Origin: Streptantibioticus cattleyicolor NRRL 8057 = DSM 46488
GTDB lineage: Bacteria > Actinomycetota > Actinomycetes > Streptomycetales > Streptomycetaceae
Assembly (NCBI RefSeq): GCF_000240165.1
Contig: NC_017586.1
Span: 2,790,001-2,854,000, forward strand
Reading direction: 5' to 3'
DNA length: 64,000 nt
In this document: positions 13,826 through 25,400 of the stretch, piece by piece
Layout: each line of letters opens with the position of its first letter
Position numbering within the stretch: the first letter of the stretch is position 1
Program-made: the position numbers and the translations under genes
Notes under the pieces: generated by a model
The model's input: the letters and a program-made list of their open reading frames with translations, nothing else
Database searches by the model: none
Told to the model about the DNA's origin: nothing

Positions 13826-16800
13826 TCAGACGCCCGGGGCGAGACGCGGGGCGAGGATCCGGCCGATCTCCGCGGCCGGCTCCGGCTCCAGCAGCTCGTG
13901 GTGCTCGCACTCCACCTCGTGGACGACGACCTCGCCGGTGGTGAACTCCTTCCACGCCTGAGGGGCCGCCCACGGCTGCTGGTTGCGGGTGGCCACCACC
14001 AGCACCAGGTCGCCGTGGAAGCGGCGGGGCCGGGTCTCGTTGGTCATCCGGACGTTGTTGACCATCACGTCCAGCGAGGCGGCCCGCTGCTCGGGGTCGA
14101 GGTGGCGCAGTTCGCTGGTGCCCCGGCCGAGCCAGTCGACGACGCGGGTACGGGTCTCCTCGGCGCTCGCCGGGCGGGCCTGCGCGCCCTCGGGGAGGCC
14201 GTAGATCTCCGCGTACCCGTCGTGCATCTGCTCCAGGATCTCGTCGGGGTCGGTGGCGGTGCCGGGGCCGTCCGGCGGGGCCGGGTAGGAGTCCAGCAGC
14301 ACCAGCAGGCCGACCTCGTGGCCCTGTTCCTGGAGGCGGGCGGCGACCGCCTGCGCCATCAGCCCGCCCAGCGAGAGCCCCAGCAGGTGGTAGGGGCCCT
14401 CCGGCTGCACAGTGCGCATCTCGCGGATGTAGTCGTCGGCCATCTCCTCCAGCGAACTGGCCAGCGGACCGGTGCCGTCCAGCCCGCGCGCCTGGAGCCC
14501 GTAGACCGGCACGCCCGGGTCGACCACGCCCAGCAGCGCGGAGTACCGCCAGGCGTACCCGGCGACCGGGTGGACGCAGAACAGCGGGTGGGCGCCGCCG
14601 GAGGTGCGCAGCGGCAGCAGCGTCTCGAAGGCGCTGGCGTCCCCGCCGGCCAGCTGGGCGGCGAGCCGGGCCGGGGTGGGCGCGGCGAAGACGTCCCGCA
14701 GCCCCAGCGCGCCGCCGAGGACCGCGCGGACCCGGCCGACCAGCCGGGTGGCGAGCAGCGAATGGCCGCCCAGCTCGAAGAAGTTGTCGTCCACGCCTAC
14801 CTGTTCGGCCCCCAGCACCTCGGCGAAGAGCCGGCACAGCAGCTCCTCCTGGGGTGAGCGCGGCGGCCGGGTCAGGCGGCCGGTCACCGGGGCCGGGGCG
14901 GGCAGCGCGCGCCGGTCGAGCTTGCCGTTGGGGGTCAGCGGCCACTCGTCGACGGTGACGAACGAGGCGGGCACCATGTAGGCGGGCAGCCAGTCGGCGA
15001 CCACGGTGGCCAGCACCCCGGGCACCAGCGGCGCCGGGTGTCCCGGGTCGCGCTGGACGTAGGCCACCAGCCGCTGGTCGCCGGGGCGGTCCTCGCGGAC
15101 CATGGCCACCGCGCGGCCCACCCCGGGGCAGCGCTCCACGGCGGCCTCCACCTCGGCGAGTTCGACCCGGAAGCCGCGCAGCTTGACCTGGGTGTCGGCG
15201 CGTCCGCAGAACTCCAGGGCACCGCCGGGCCGCCAGGCCGCCAGGTCGCCGGTGCGGTACATCCGGGCGCCCGGGGCGCCGTACGGGTCGGCCACGAAGC
15301 GCTCGGCGGTCAGCTCGGCGCGGTCCAGGTAGCCGCGGGCCAGGCCCGGCCCGGAGACGTACAGCTCACCGGTGACGCCGGGCGGCACGGGGTTCAGGGA
15401 GCGGTCCAGGACGTAGGCGCGCACCCCGTCGATGGGGCGGCCGATGATCCGGGCGCCGGCCGGGGCCCGCGGGTCGCGCGGGGTGAAGGTGACGTCGCAG
15501 GTGGCCTCGGTGGGCCCGTAGGCGTTGATCAGCAGCCGGTCGCGGCCCCAGAACGCGGCCAGTTCGGCGGAGAGCGCCTCGGCACCGGTGATCACCGTGG
15601 TCAGGTGGGGCAGGTCGGCCCAGGGCGCCTCGGCCAGCGCCGAGGGGGCGATCAGCAGGTGGCTGACGCGGCGGGCGGCGAGCACCTCGGTCAGCTCGGC
15701 GCCGGCCGGGGTGCGTTCCGGGACCACCAGGCAGCCGCCGGAGAGCAGCGCCAGCGCGGTCTCGGCCATCGACACGTCGAAGCTGGGCGAGGAGAACTGG
15801 AGCACCCTGCTGCCGGTGCCCACCCGGTAGTGGGCGATCTGGTTGGCGCTGAGCGCCCCGATGCCGGTGTGGGTGACCACCACGCCCTTGGGGCGGCCGG
15901 TGGAGCCGGAGGTGAAGACCACGTAGGCGGGGTGGCCGGGGCGCAGCGGGGAGCGGCGGTCGGCGTCGGTGAGGCCGGTCTCCGCGGCGGCGGCGAGTTC
16001 GGCGGCCACGGTGGCGTCGTCCAGCACCAGCCGGGGCACCGCGCCGGTGTCCGGGAGGCGTCCGGCGATCGCGGCGGTGGTCACCAGCAGCGCCGGGGAG
16101 GCGTCGGCGACCATCGCGGCCAGCCGCTGCGCCGGGTAGTCGGGGTCCAGCGGCAGGTAGGCGGCGCCGGACTGCATCACCGCGAGCACCGCCTGCGGCA
16201 GCAGTTCGCCGCGCGGCACGGCCACCGCGACGTACGCCTCCGGGGCGGCGCCGTGCGCCACCAGCACCCGGGCCAGCCGGTTGGCGCGCGCGTCGAGTTC
16301 GGCGTACGTCCACACCGTGGCGCCGGCCTCGACGGCGGGACGGTCCGGGGTGCGGCGTGCCTGGCGTTCGAAGAGTTCCGGGAAGGTGGCGAGCGGCGGG
16401 ACGCGGTCGGCGGCGTCGGCGCCGAGGAGTTGGCGCCGCTCGGCCGGGGAGAGGATCTCCACCTGGCCGACCGGGCGGTCCGGGTCGGCGGCGAGGGCGT
16501 CCAGCAGCCGGGCCAGCCGCTCGGTCAGCCGCCGGGCGCTCTCCGGCTCGAACAGGTCGAGGGCGTACTCCAGCATGCCCTGCAGGCCCGCCGGGGTGCC
16601 GTCGGCGGAACGCCTCTCGTTGAGGCTGAAGGCGAGTTCGGCCTTGGCCACGCCGCCCGGGTCGGGCTCGGCCGACACGGTGAGCCCGGCCAGCTCCAGC
16701 GAGGCCGCGCCGGTGTTCTGCACGATCAGGGTGACCTGCGTGAACGGCGAGTGCGACAGGGTACGGGTCGGGTTGAGCGCCTCCACCACGCGCTCGAACG

Positions 16801-19453
16801 GCACGTCCTGGTGGGCGAAGGCGGCCAGGTCCGTCTCCCGCACCCGGCCCAGCAGCTCCCGGAACGTCGGGTCACCGGAGACGTCGGTCCGCAGCACCAG
16901 GGTGTTGACGAAGAACCCCACCAGATCGTCCAGCGCCTCGTCGGTACGGCCGGCCAGGACCGTGGAGACGGGGACATCGGTGCCCGCGCCGAGCCGGGAG
17001 AGCAACACCGCGACGGCGGCGTGCAGCACCATGAACATGGTGACGTCGGACTGCCGGGCCAGCGCGGCGAGCCGGGTGTGCAGGGCGGCGTCGAGGTCGA
17101 AGCGGACGGTGTCGCCGCGGTGGCTGGCGACCGCCGGACGCGGCCGGTCCAGCGGCAGCTCCAGCAGCTCCGGCGCCCCCGCCAACGTCTGCTCCCAGTA
17201 GGCGAGTTGACGCGACAGCACGCTGTCCGGGTCGTCCTCGCAGCCGAGCAGGTCACGCTGCCACAGCGCGTAGTCGGCGTACTGCGCGGGCAGCGGCTCC
17301 CACGCCGGGGCGGCACCGGCGCACCGGGCCCGGTAGGCCACCGACAGGTCACGGGCGAGCGGCGCCATCGACCAGCCGTCGCTGGCGATGTGGTGCACCA
17401 GCCACAGCAGCACGTGCTCGTCCTCGGCGACCCGGTAGAGCGTCACCTTCAGCGGGATCCCGGTGGCCAGGTCGAAGCGGTGGGCGGCCTCGCCGGCCAG
17501 CGCCTCGCGCAGCGCGCCCTCGCCGGCCACGGTGACCCGGGCCACCTCGGGGCGGGCGGCGGCGCCGGAGGCGATCACCTGGTAGGGCTCGCCGTCGGCC
17601 TGGGCGAAGCGGGTGCGCAGCGCCTCGTGGCGTTCGGTGACGTCCCCGACGGCCGCCACCAGCGCGTCGGCGTCGAGCGGGCCGGAAAGGCGCAGCGCCA
17701 GCGGGCAGTTGTAGGTGGGGCTGGGCCCTTCGAGCTGGAAGGCGAACCACAGCCGGCGCTGGGCGTGGGAGAGCGGCAGCCGGCGCGGGCGCTCCACCGC
17801 GGTCAGCGGGGCGCGGGCGGCGCCGGCCCGGGCGATGCGGGCGGCGAGCCCGGCGACGGTGGGCGCCTCGAAGACCGCGCGCACCGGCAGCTCCACCCCG
17901 AAGGCCGAACGCACCTGGCTGAGCAGGCGGATCGCGGTGAGCGACTGGCCGCCCAGGTCGAAGAAGCCGGCGTCCACCCCGGGGCAGGGGCGGCCGAGCA
18001 CCTTCTCGAACAGGCCGAGGAGGATCTCCTCGGTGGCCGACTGCGCGGGGCGCGGCCCGACGGCGGCGACGGGCGCGGCCGGTTCGGCGGCCGGGGCGGG
18101 CGCGGCCGGTTCGGCGGGCGCGGTGGCCACCCGGCGGAAGGCGTCCGGCACCGGCACCGCCAGCTCCCGCACGGTGCGGCCGGGTTCGGCGGTCATCTGC
18201 CGCAGCACCTCGGTGACGGCGGTGAGCACCTGTCCGGCCTCGTCGGCGTCGAACAGGTCGGGGCGGTATTCGAGTTCGAGGCCGAGGCGCTGTCCGGTAC
18301 GGGCCGCGATGAGGCGCAGCGGGTAGTGGGCGGCGTCGTGGCCGGCCACCACGGTGACCTCCAGGCCGGCGTAGGCGGGGCGGGCGGCGCCGTCGGAGGG
18401 GTAGTTCTCGAAGACCGCGAAGGTGTCGAAGAGGTCGCCGCCGTCGCCCGCGGCCCGCTGGAGGGCGGCGAGCCGCAGGTGGTGGTGGGCGAGCAGGCCG
18501 GTCTGGGCGGTACGCAGCCGGGTCAGGTTCTCGGTCACCGGGGCGTCGGGGTCCAGCCGGACGCGGACCGGGATGGTGTTGATGAACATGCCGACCATCG
18601 CCTCGATGCCGTCGACCTCCGGCGGGCGGCCGGAGACCACGGTGCCGAAGACCACGTCGTCGCGTCCGGTGAGACGGGCCAGGACGACGCCCCAGGCGCC
18701 CTGCACCAGGGTGTTGACGGTGAGCCCGTGGGCGGCCACCAGGCGGTCGAGGCCGGCCTCGGCGTCGGCGGGCAGGGCGCCGGAGACCCGGGCGGGCATC
18801 ACCGGCACCCGGCCCGGGTCGGCCGGCACCACCAGACAGGGCCCGGGCAGCCCGGCCAGCTCCCGCCGCCACACCTCGGTGGAGGCCGCCTCGTCCTGCC
18901 GGCCGAGCCAGTCGAAGTACCGGCGGTAGGGCACCGGCGGGGCCAGCGCCGCGTCGTCGCCGCCGTGCTCGTAGAGGGTGAACAGCTCCCGCAGCAGGAT
19001 CGGGTTGGACCAGCCGTCGACCACCATGTGGTGCGTGGTGAGCACCAGCCGGTGGTCCTCGGGGCCGAGGCGCACCAGGGTGAAGCGCAGCAGCGGGGGG
19101 CGGTCCAGCGGGAAGCGCCGGGCCCGTTCCGCGGTCAGCAGCCGATCCAGCGCGGCGTCCCGGTCGTCGCCGGTCAGCTCCACCTCGTCCCAGGGCAGCG
19201 GCGCCTCGCGGTGGATCACCTGGAACGGCTGGCCGTTGGCCCGCTGCCGGAACCCGGCCCGCAGGTTGGGGTGGCGCCGCACCAGGGCCGCCGCCGCGGT
19301 CCTCAGGTCGGCCGGACGCAGCGGCCCGCGCAGCGCGACGACCACCTGGACGTTGTAGACGTCGAGCGCCTCGTCGTCGAAGTGCGCGTGGAAGAACATC
19401 CCTTCCTGGAGCGGGGTGAGCGGCAGGACGTCTTCGAGCAGGGAGCGGTTCAT
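13826..19453 (-). CDS. NRPS, terminal subunit: C-T-C-A-T-TE
   Basis: 1875 residues. The start is ATG 19453 in a TGATG overlap with the upstream NRPS; GTG 19456 is an alternative. Domains: C6 (LPLTPLQEGMFFH; HHMVVDGWS ~144), T6 (FFDLGGQSL ~499), C7 (HHIASDGW ~690), A7 ([10 protein letters not shown] ~1183), T7 (FFELGGHSL ~1561), TE (GLSLGG ~1697; final His in CEHHEL). C6 follows an E domain, so it should accept a D-configured donor. Between C6 and T6 there is no A domain, only a ~50-residue Ala/Pro-rich linker, so T6 must be loaded in trans. The hand-read A7 code is DVALIGACDK, specificity unassigned. TE releases or cyclises the peptide. Confidence 0.92.
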   Translation of the reverse strand: MNRSLLEDVLPLTPLQEGMFFHAHFDDEALDVYNVQVVVALRGPLRPADLRTAAAALVRRHPNLRAGFRQRANGQPFQVIHREAPLPWDEVELTGDDRDAALDRLLTAERARRFPLDRPPLLRFTLVRLGPEDHRLVLTTHHMVVDGWSNPILLRELFTLYEHGGDDAALAPPVPYRRYFDWLGRQDEAASTEVWRRELAGLPGPCLVVPADPGRVPVMPARVSGALPADAEAGLDRLVAAHGLTVNTLVQGAWGVVLARLTGRDDVVFGTVVSGRPPEVDGIEAMVGMFINTIPVRVRLDPDAPVTENLTRLRTAQTGLLAHHHLRLAALQRAAGDGGDLFDTFAVFENYPSDGAARPAYAGLEVTVVAGHDAAHYPLRLIAARTGQRLGLELEYRPDLFDADEAGQVLTAVTEVLRQMTAEPGRTVRELAVPVPDAFRRVATAPAEPAAPAPAAEPAAPVAAVGPRPAQSATEEILLGLFEKVLGRPCPGVDAGFFDLGGQSLTAIRLLSQVRSAFGVELPVRAVFEAPTVAGLAARIARAGAARAPLTAVERPRRLPLSHAQRRLWFAFQLEGPSPTYNCPLALRLSGPLDADALVAAVGDVTERHEALRTRFAQADGEPYQVIASGAAARPEVARVTVAGEGALREALAGEAAHRFDLATGIPLKVTLYRVAEDEHVLLWLVHHIASDGWSMAPLARDLSVAYRARCAGAAPAWEPLPAQYADYALWQRDLLGCEDDPDSVLSRQLAYWEQTLAGAPELLELPLDRPRPAVASHRGDTVRFDLDAALHTRLAALARQSDVTMFMVLHAAVAVLLSRLGAGTDVPVSTVLAGRTDEALDDLVGFFVNTLVLRTDVSGDPTFRELLGRVRETDLAAFAHQDVPFERVVEALNPTRTLSHSPFTQVTLIVQNTGAASLELAGLTVSAEPDPGGVAKAELAFSLNERRSADGTPAGLQGMLEYALDLFEPESARRLTERLARLLDALAADPDRPVGQVEILSPAERRQLLGADAADRVPPLATFPELFERQARRTPDRPAVEAGATVWTYAELDARANRLARVLVAHGAAPEAYVAVAVPRGELLPQAVLAVMQSGAAYLPLDPDYPAQRLAAMVADASPALLVTTAAIAGRLPDTGAVPRLVLDDATVAAELAAAAETGLTDADRRSPLRPGHPAYVVFTSGSTGRPKGVVVTHTGIGALSANQIAHYRVGTGSRVLQFSSPSFDVSMAETALALLSGGCLVVPERTPAGAELTEVLAARRVSHLLIAPSALAEAPWADLPHLTTVITGAEALSAELAAFWGRDRLLINAYGPTEATCDVTFTPRDPRAPAGARIIGRPIDGVRAYVLDRSLNPVPPGVTGELYVSGPGLARGYLDRAELTAERFVADPYGAPGARMYRTGDLAAWRPGGALEFCGRADTQVKLRGFRVELAEVEAAVERCPGVGRAVAMVREDRPGDQRLVAYVQRDPGHPAPLVPGVLATVVADWLPAYMVPASFVTVDEWPLTPNGKLDRRALPAPAPVTGRLTRPPRSPQEELLCRLFAEVLGAEQVGVDDNFFELGGHSLLATRLVGRVRAVLGGALGLRDVFAAPTPARLAAQLAGGDASAFETLLPLRTSGGAHPLFCVHPVAGYAWRYSALLGVVDPGVPVYGLQARGLDGTGPLASSLEEMADDYIREMRTVQPEGPYHLLGLSLGGLMAQAVAARLQEQGHEVGLLVLLDSYPAPPDGPGTATDPDEILEQMHDGYAEIYGLPEGAQARPASAEETRTRVVDWLGRGTSELRHLDPEQRAASLDVMVNNVRMTNETRPRRFHGDLVLVVATRNQQPWAAPQAWKEFTTGEVVVHEVECEHHELLEPEPAAEIGRILAPRLAPGV

Positions 19454-22400
19454 CACAGCGACCTCAGTTCGGCTTCAAGTTCGTCGATCTCTTCCTGGGA
19501 CAGCGCGAGGGAGAGGTCGGAAGGGGTGTGTCCACCGGCGTCGGCCCCGGTGGCGTGGGCGGCCAGGCCGTCCAGCGCCTCGAACCACGCCTCGGCCAGC
19601 TCGCGGACGTCGGCCTCGGCCAGCAGCTCGGCCGGCCACGACCAGGTGACGCTCAGCCGGGGGCCGCCGGGCAGGTCCTCGGTGACCGCGTTGACCTCGA
19701 GGGTGTGGTGGACGGGCATCCCGGCGTCCCGGGGCGCCGGGGTGGGCAGGCCGCCGACCCGGGTCCACGCCGCGGCGACGCCGGCGGTCGCGGCGGGCCC
19801 GGACGAGGCCATGCGTCCCAGGTAGTTGAAGCCCACGTCGGGCACCGGAAGCCCGGCGAGCCGGGGCGCGGTACGGGGGTTGAGGTGGCGCAGCAGGCCG
19901 TAGCCGACGCCGTTGCCGGGCAGCGCGCGCAGCTGCTCCTTGACCGCCTTGAGCGCGTCGCCGACCCCGGTGTCACCGGAGCGCACCCGCGTCCACTCCA
20001 GCGGTCCGGGGCGCAGTCGCACCGGGTAGAGGCTGGTGAACCACCCCACCGTGCCGGAGACGTCGGCGCCGGGCAGGACGTCCTCGCGGCCGTGGCCCTC
20101 CAGGTCGATCAGCACGCCGTCACCGGCGGGCCGGCCGCGCCGCCGCCGCCACTCGTCCAGCGCCAGCGCGAACGCGGTGACCAGGACGTCGTTGACGCCG
20201 GCCGAGAAGGCCGCGGGCACCGTGGTCAGCAGGGGCTCGACGCGCTCGGAGGGGAGGGTCAGGGTCAGGTCGCGCACGGTGCCCACGGTGTCCCGGCGCG
20301 GGTCCAACGGGCGGGCGCCGAGCGGGGGTTCGGGGGTGGCCGGGGCGGTGGCGGTCCACACCGGCAGGCCGTCCTCCCAGCGCGGTTCGCGGGCGGCCTC
20401 GGCGAGCCGGTGGGCCCACTCGCGGAACGGGGTACGGGGCTGCGTGAGCCTGGCCGTCCGGCCGTCGGCGGCGGCCTCGCAGGCGGCCCGCAGGTCGTCC
20501 AGGAGCAGGTGCCAGGAGACCGCGTCCACCGCGAGGTGGTGGACGAGGACCTGGAGCAGCCCGGGTTCGGCGGGTCCGGCGTCGTACCGGACGAGCTGGG
20601 TCACCACGCCGTCCCGGGGCGCCAGCCGCAGCCGGGCCTTCTCGCCGTTCTCGGCCACCACCGCGCGCAGCCGCTCCCCGGTGAGCCCGGTCACGTCCAC
20701 CCGGTGCAGGACGCTCTCGGCGGTGACCGTGCCGGGCGCGGTGAACTCCGGCCGCCAGCCGCCGTCCGGGGCGCCGCCGACGCGCAGCCGCAGCGCCGGG
20801 TGGTGGTCGAGCCACTGCCGTACGGCGGCGGTGAGCGCCGCGTGGTCGAACCCGGCCGGTACGCGGACGGTCACCGACTGGTTGAAGCCCTCCCACGGAC
20901 CGTCCAGCTCGCGCAGCCAGTGCATGATCGGGGTCATCGGGAAGGGGCCCACGGGGTCGTGTCCGCCGGTCGCCGCCGGCTCGGCGGACCCCTCCGCCAC
21001 CGCGGCGAGCGCGGCCACCGTGCGGTGCTGGAAGACCTGCTGCGCCGTGACGGTGAGCCCGGCCGCGCGGGCCTGGGAGACCAGGCGGATGGAGCTGATG
21101 CTGTCGCCGCCGAGGTCGAAGAAGTCGTCGTCGATGGTGACGGATTCCCGGCCGAGGACGTCCGCGAAGACAGCCGCCAGCGTCTCCTCGCGTTCGGTAC
21201 GCGGAGCACGGCCGCCCTCGGTGGCGAACTCGGGCACGGGAAGACGCTTGCGGTCCACCTTGCCGTTGGGCGTCAACGGCCAGCGGTCCAGGACCACCAC
21301 GGTCGCCGGCACCATGTAATCCGGCAGCGAGGCGGCCACGTGCTGACGCAGCTCGGCCACATCAGGGGCGCACCCGTCCGCCGGGGTGACGTATCCGACG
21401 AGCTGCCGCCCGGCCGGACCGTCCTCCCGCACCACCACCAAAGCCTCGGCCACCGACGCGTGACCGGCCAACGCCGACTCGATCTCCCCCAGCTCGATCC
21501 GGAACCCCCGGACCTTCACCTGATGATCCGTACGCCCCAGGAACTCCAGCTCACCATCGGCACGCCACCGCACCAGATCACCAGTGCGGTAGAGCCGACC
21601 GCCGGGCTCACCGAACGGGTCCGCGACGAAACGCTCCGCCGTCAGCGCGGGACGCCCCAGATACCCCCGGGCCAGCCCCGCACCCGCCAGGTACAACTCA
21701 CCCGGCACCCCGGCCGGCACCGGACGCAACCCCTCGTCCAGCACATACACCCGCGCGTTCGCGATCGGACCACCCATCGGCGGCACCACCGCACCCGACA
21801 ACGGCGCCGACATCGTCGCGCACACCGTCGCCTCCGTCGGACCATACGCGTTGACCATCCGACGACCCCGCGACCAGCGGCCCACCAGCTCCGGCGCACA
21901 CGCCTCACCGGCCACCACCAACGTCACACCCTCCGGCAACGCACCATCAGGCAGCACACCCAGCACCGCGGGCGGCAACGTCACATGCGTCACCCCCTGC
22001 TCCGCCACCAGACGCGCCAACGGCTCCCCCGCCACCAGACGCGACGCCGGAGCCACCACCAACGCCGCCCCATTCGCCAGCGTGACGATCATCTCGGCGG
22101 CTGCCGCGTCGAAGCTGAAGGAGGCGAACTGGAGCTTGCGGGAGGCCGGTTGGATGCCGAAGCGCTCCCCCTGCGCGAGGGCCAGCGAGGCGACGCCGCT
22201 GTGGGTGACGACCACGCCCTTGGGGCGGCCGGTCGAGCCGGAGGTGTAGATGACGTAGGCGGGGTGGCGGACGTCCAACGGGCCACCACGTTCCGCGTCG
22301 GTGACCGTGGTGTCGTCGAGCCCGGCCAGCTCGGCGAGGACCTCAGCGTCGTCCAGCACCACCCGGGCACACTCCACCGGCGGCAACTGAACACCACCGC

Positions 22401-25400
22401 AGGTCACCACACACACCGGCTTGGCGTCATCCAACATGTACGCGATCCGCTCGGCCGGATACTCCGGATCCACCGGCAGATACGCACCACCCGCCTTGTG
22501 CACCGCCAGCGCCGCCACCACCATCTCCACCGACCGCGGCACCGCCAACGCCACCAACGACTCACGCCCCACACCACACGCGATCAACAACCGCGCCAGC
22601 CGGTTCGCCCGCCCATCCACCTCCCCGTACGACAACTCCTCACCCTCGAACACCAACGCCACCGCACCCGGCGACCGCGACACCCACCCCTCGAACAACC
22701 CCGCCACCGAAGCCGGAACCACCTCACGAGCCGTGGCATTACGCCCCACCACCAACTCGTCCCACTCCGACGACGACAACACCCCCACACCACTCACCGG
22801 CACATCCGGCGCCGACACCAAACCACCCAGCACCCGCACCAAACGCCGCGCCAACACCCCCGCACTCGACCCCTCGAACAGATCCACCGCGTATTCGAGA
22901 GAGCCGGTGAGCCCGGCGGGGCGGCCGTCGGTGGTGAAGCGTTCGCGGATGCCGAAGGAGAGGTCGGCCTTGGCGGCGTCGAGGGCGACGGGCTCGGGGA
23001 CCACGGTCAGGTCGCGCATGGTGAGCGCGGAGTCGGCGTTGTTCTGGAGGTTGAGCGAGACCTGGAAGAACGGCGTGTGGGAGAGGGCCCGGGTGACGTG
23101 GGCGGCCTCCAGTACGCGGTCGAACGGCACGTCCTGGTGGGCGAAGGCGGCCAGGTCCGTCTCCCGCACCCGGCCCAGCAGCTCCCGGAACGTCGGGTCA
23201 CCGGAGACGTCGGTCCGCAGCACCAGGGTGTTGACGAAGAACCCCACCAGATCGTCCAGCGCCTCGTCGGTACGGCCGGCCAGGACCGTGGAGACGGGGA
23301 CATCGGTGCCCGCGCCGAGCCGGGAGAGCAACACCGCGACGGCGGCGTGCAGCACCATGAAGAGCGTGGTGCCGGTCTCCTGGGCGAGGGAGACCAGCGC
23401 CTCGTGGAGCGCGGCGTCCACGGCCAGCTCCACCGAGGCACCCCGGTGGGAGGCGACGGCGGGACGCGGCTTGTCGAGCGGGAGTTCCAGCAGCTCCGGC
23501 GCGCCACTCAACCGCTCGGCCCAATAGGCGAGTTGGCGAGCGGCGAGGCTGTCGGGGTCGTCCTCGGCGCCCAGCACGTCACGCTGCCACAGCGCGTAGT
23601 CGGCGTACCCGACCGGCAGCGGCGCCCACGCGGGGGCCGTACCGGCGAGGCGGGCGCCGTACGCCTCGGAGAGGTCGCGGGCGAGCGGACCCATCGACCA
23701 GCCGTCGGCGGCGATGTGGTGCATCAGCAGCAGCAGGACGTGTTCGCCCGGGGTGATCCGGTAGAGCGTCGCGCGCAGCGGCACCTCGGCGGTCAGGTCG
23801 AAACGGTGGTCGGCCGCCTCGGTCAGGGCGGTACGCAGCGCGTCCTCGCCGCTCACCGGGACGACGGCCACGGCGGGCACGGCGTCGGCGGGCAGCACGA
23901 CCTGGTACGGCTCGCCGTCCGCCTCGGCGAAGCGGGTGCGCAGCGCCTCGTGGCGCTCCACCACGTCCCGGACGGCGGCGGTGAGCGCGTCGGTGTCCAG
24001 CGGGCCGGTAAGGCGCAGCGCGAGCGGGATGTTGTACGTGGGGCTGGGGCCTTCGAGGCGGAAGGCGGCCCACAGGCGGCGTTGCGCGTAGGACAGCGGC
24101 AGGCGGTCCGGGCGGGCCATCGGGAGGAGGGCGGGCCGTGCGGACGCGGCCCGGTCGACGGCCTCGGCGAGCCCGGCGACGGTGGGCGCCTCGAAGATGG
24201 CGCGCACCGGGAGTTCGACGCCGAGTTCGCCCCTGAGGCGGCTGATCAGCCGGGTGGCGAGCAGCGAGTGACCGCCGAGGTCGAAGAAGTCGTCGTCGAT
24301 GGTGACGGATTCCCGGCCGAGGACGTCCGCGAAGACAGCCGCCAGCGTCTCCTCGCGTTCGGTACGCGGAGCACGGCCGCCCTCGGTGGCGAACTCGGGC
24401 ACGGGAAGACGCTTGCGGTCCACCTTGCCGTTGGGCGTCAGCGGCCAGCGGTCCAGGACCACCACGGTCGCCGGCACCATGTAATCCGGCAGCGAGGCGG
24501 CCACGTGCTGACGCAGCTCGGCCACATCAGGGGCGCACCCGTCAGCCGGGGTGACGTATCCGACGAGCTGTCGCCCGCCCGGACCGTCCTCCCGCACCAC
24601 CACCAAAGCCTCGGCCACCGACGCGTGACCGGCCAACGCCGACTCGATCTCCCCCAGCTCGATCCGGAACCCCCGGACCTTCACCTGGTGATCCGTACGC
24701 CCCAGGAACTCCAGCTCACCATCGGCACGCCACCGCACCAGATCACCGGTGCGGTAGAGCCGACCGCCGGGCTCACCGAACGGGTCCGCGACGAAACGCT
24801 CCGCCGTCAGCGCGGGACGCCCCAGATACCCCCGGGCCAGCCCCGCACCCGACAGGTACAACTCACCCGGCACCCCGGCCGGCACCGGACGCAACCCCTC
24901 GTCCAGCACATACACCCGCGCGTTCGCGATCGGACCACCCATCGGCGGCACCACCGCACCCGACAACGGCGCCGACATCGTCGCGCACACCGTCGCCTCC
25001 GTCGGACCATACGCGTTGACCATCCGACGACCCCGCGACCAGCGGCCCACCAGCTCCGGCGCACACGCCTCACCGGCCACCACCAACGTCACACCCTCCG
25101 GCAACGCACCATCAGGCAGCACACCCAGCACCGCGGGCGGCAACGTCACATGCGTCACCCCCTGCTCCGCCACCAGACGCGCCAACGGCTCCCCCGCCAC
25201 CAGACGCGACGCCGGAGCCACCACCAACGCCGCCCCATTCGCCAGCGCCATCACCAGCTCCCACGCGGCGGCGTCGAAACTCAGCGACGCGAACTGCAAC
25301 ACCCGCGCTCCCGGCGCCACTTCGAGGCGATCCGCCTGCGCCAGGGCCAGCGAAGCCACCCCCCGATGCGTGACGACGACGCCCTTGGGACGGCCGGTCG

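Noticed and set aside
15038-19825. Another long plus-strand frame opposite the terminal NRPS
   Set aside because: Same antisense artefact; the minus strand has complete C, T, A and TE motifs.
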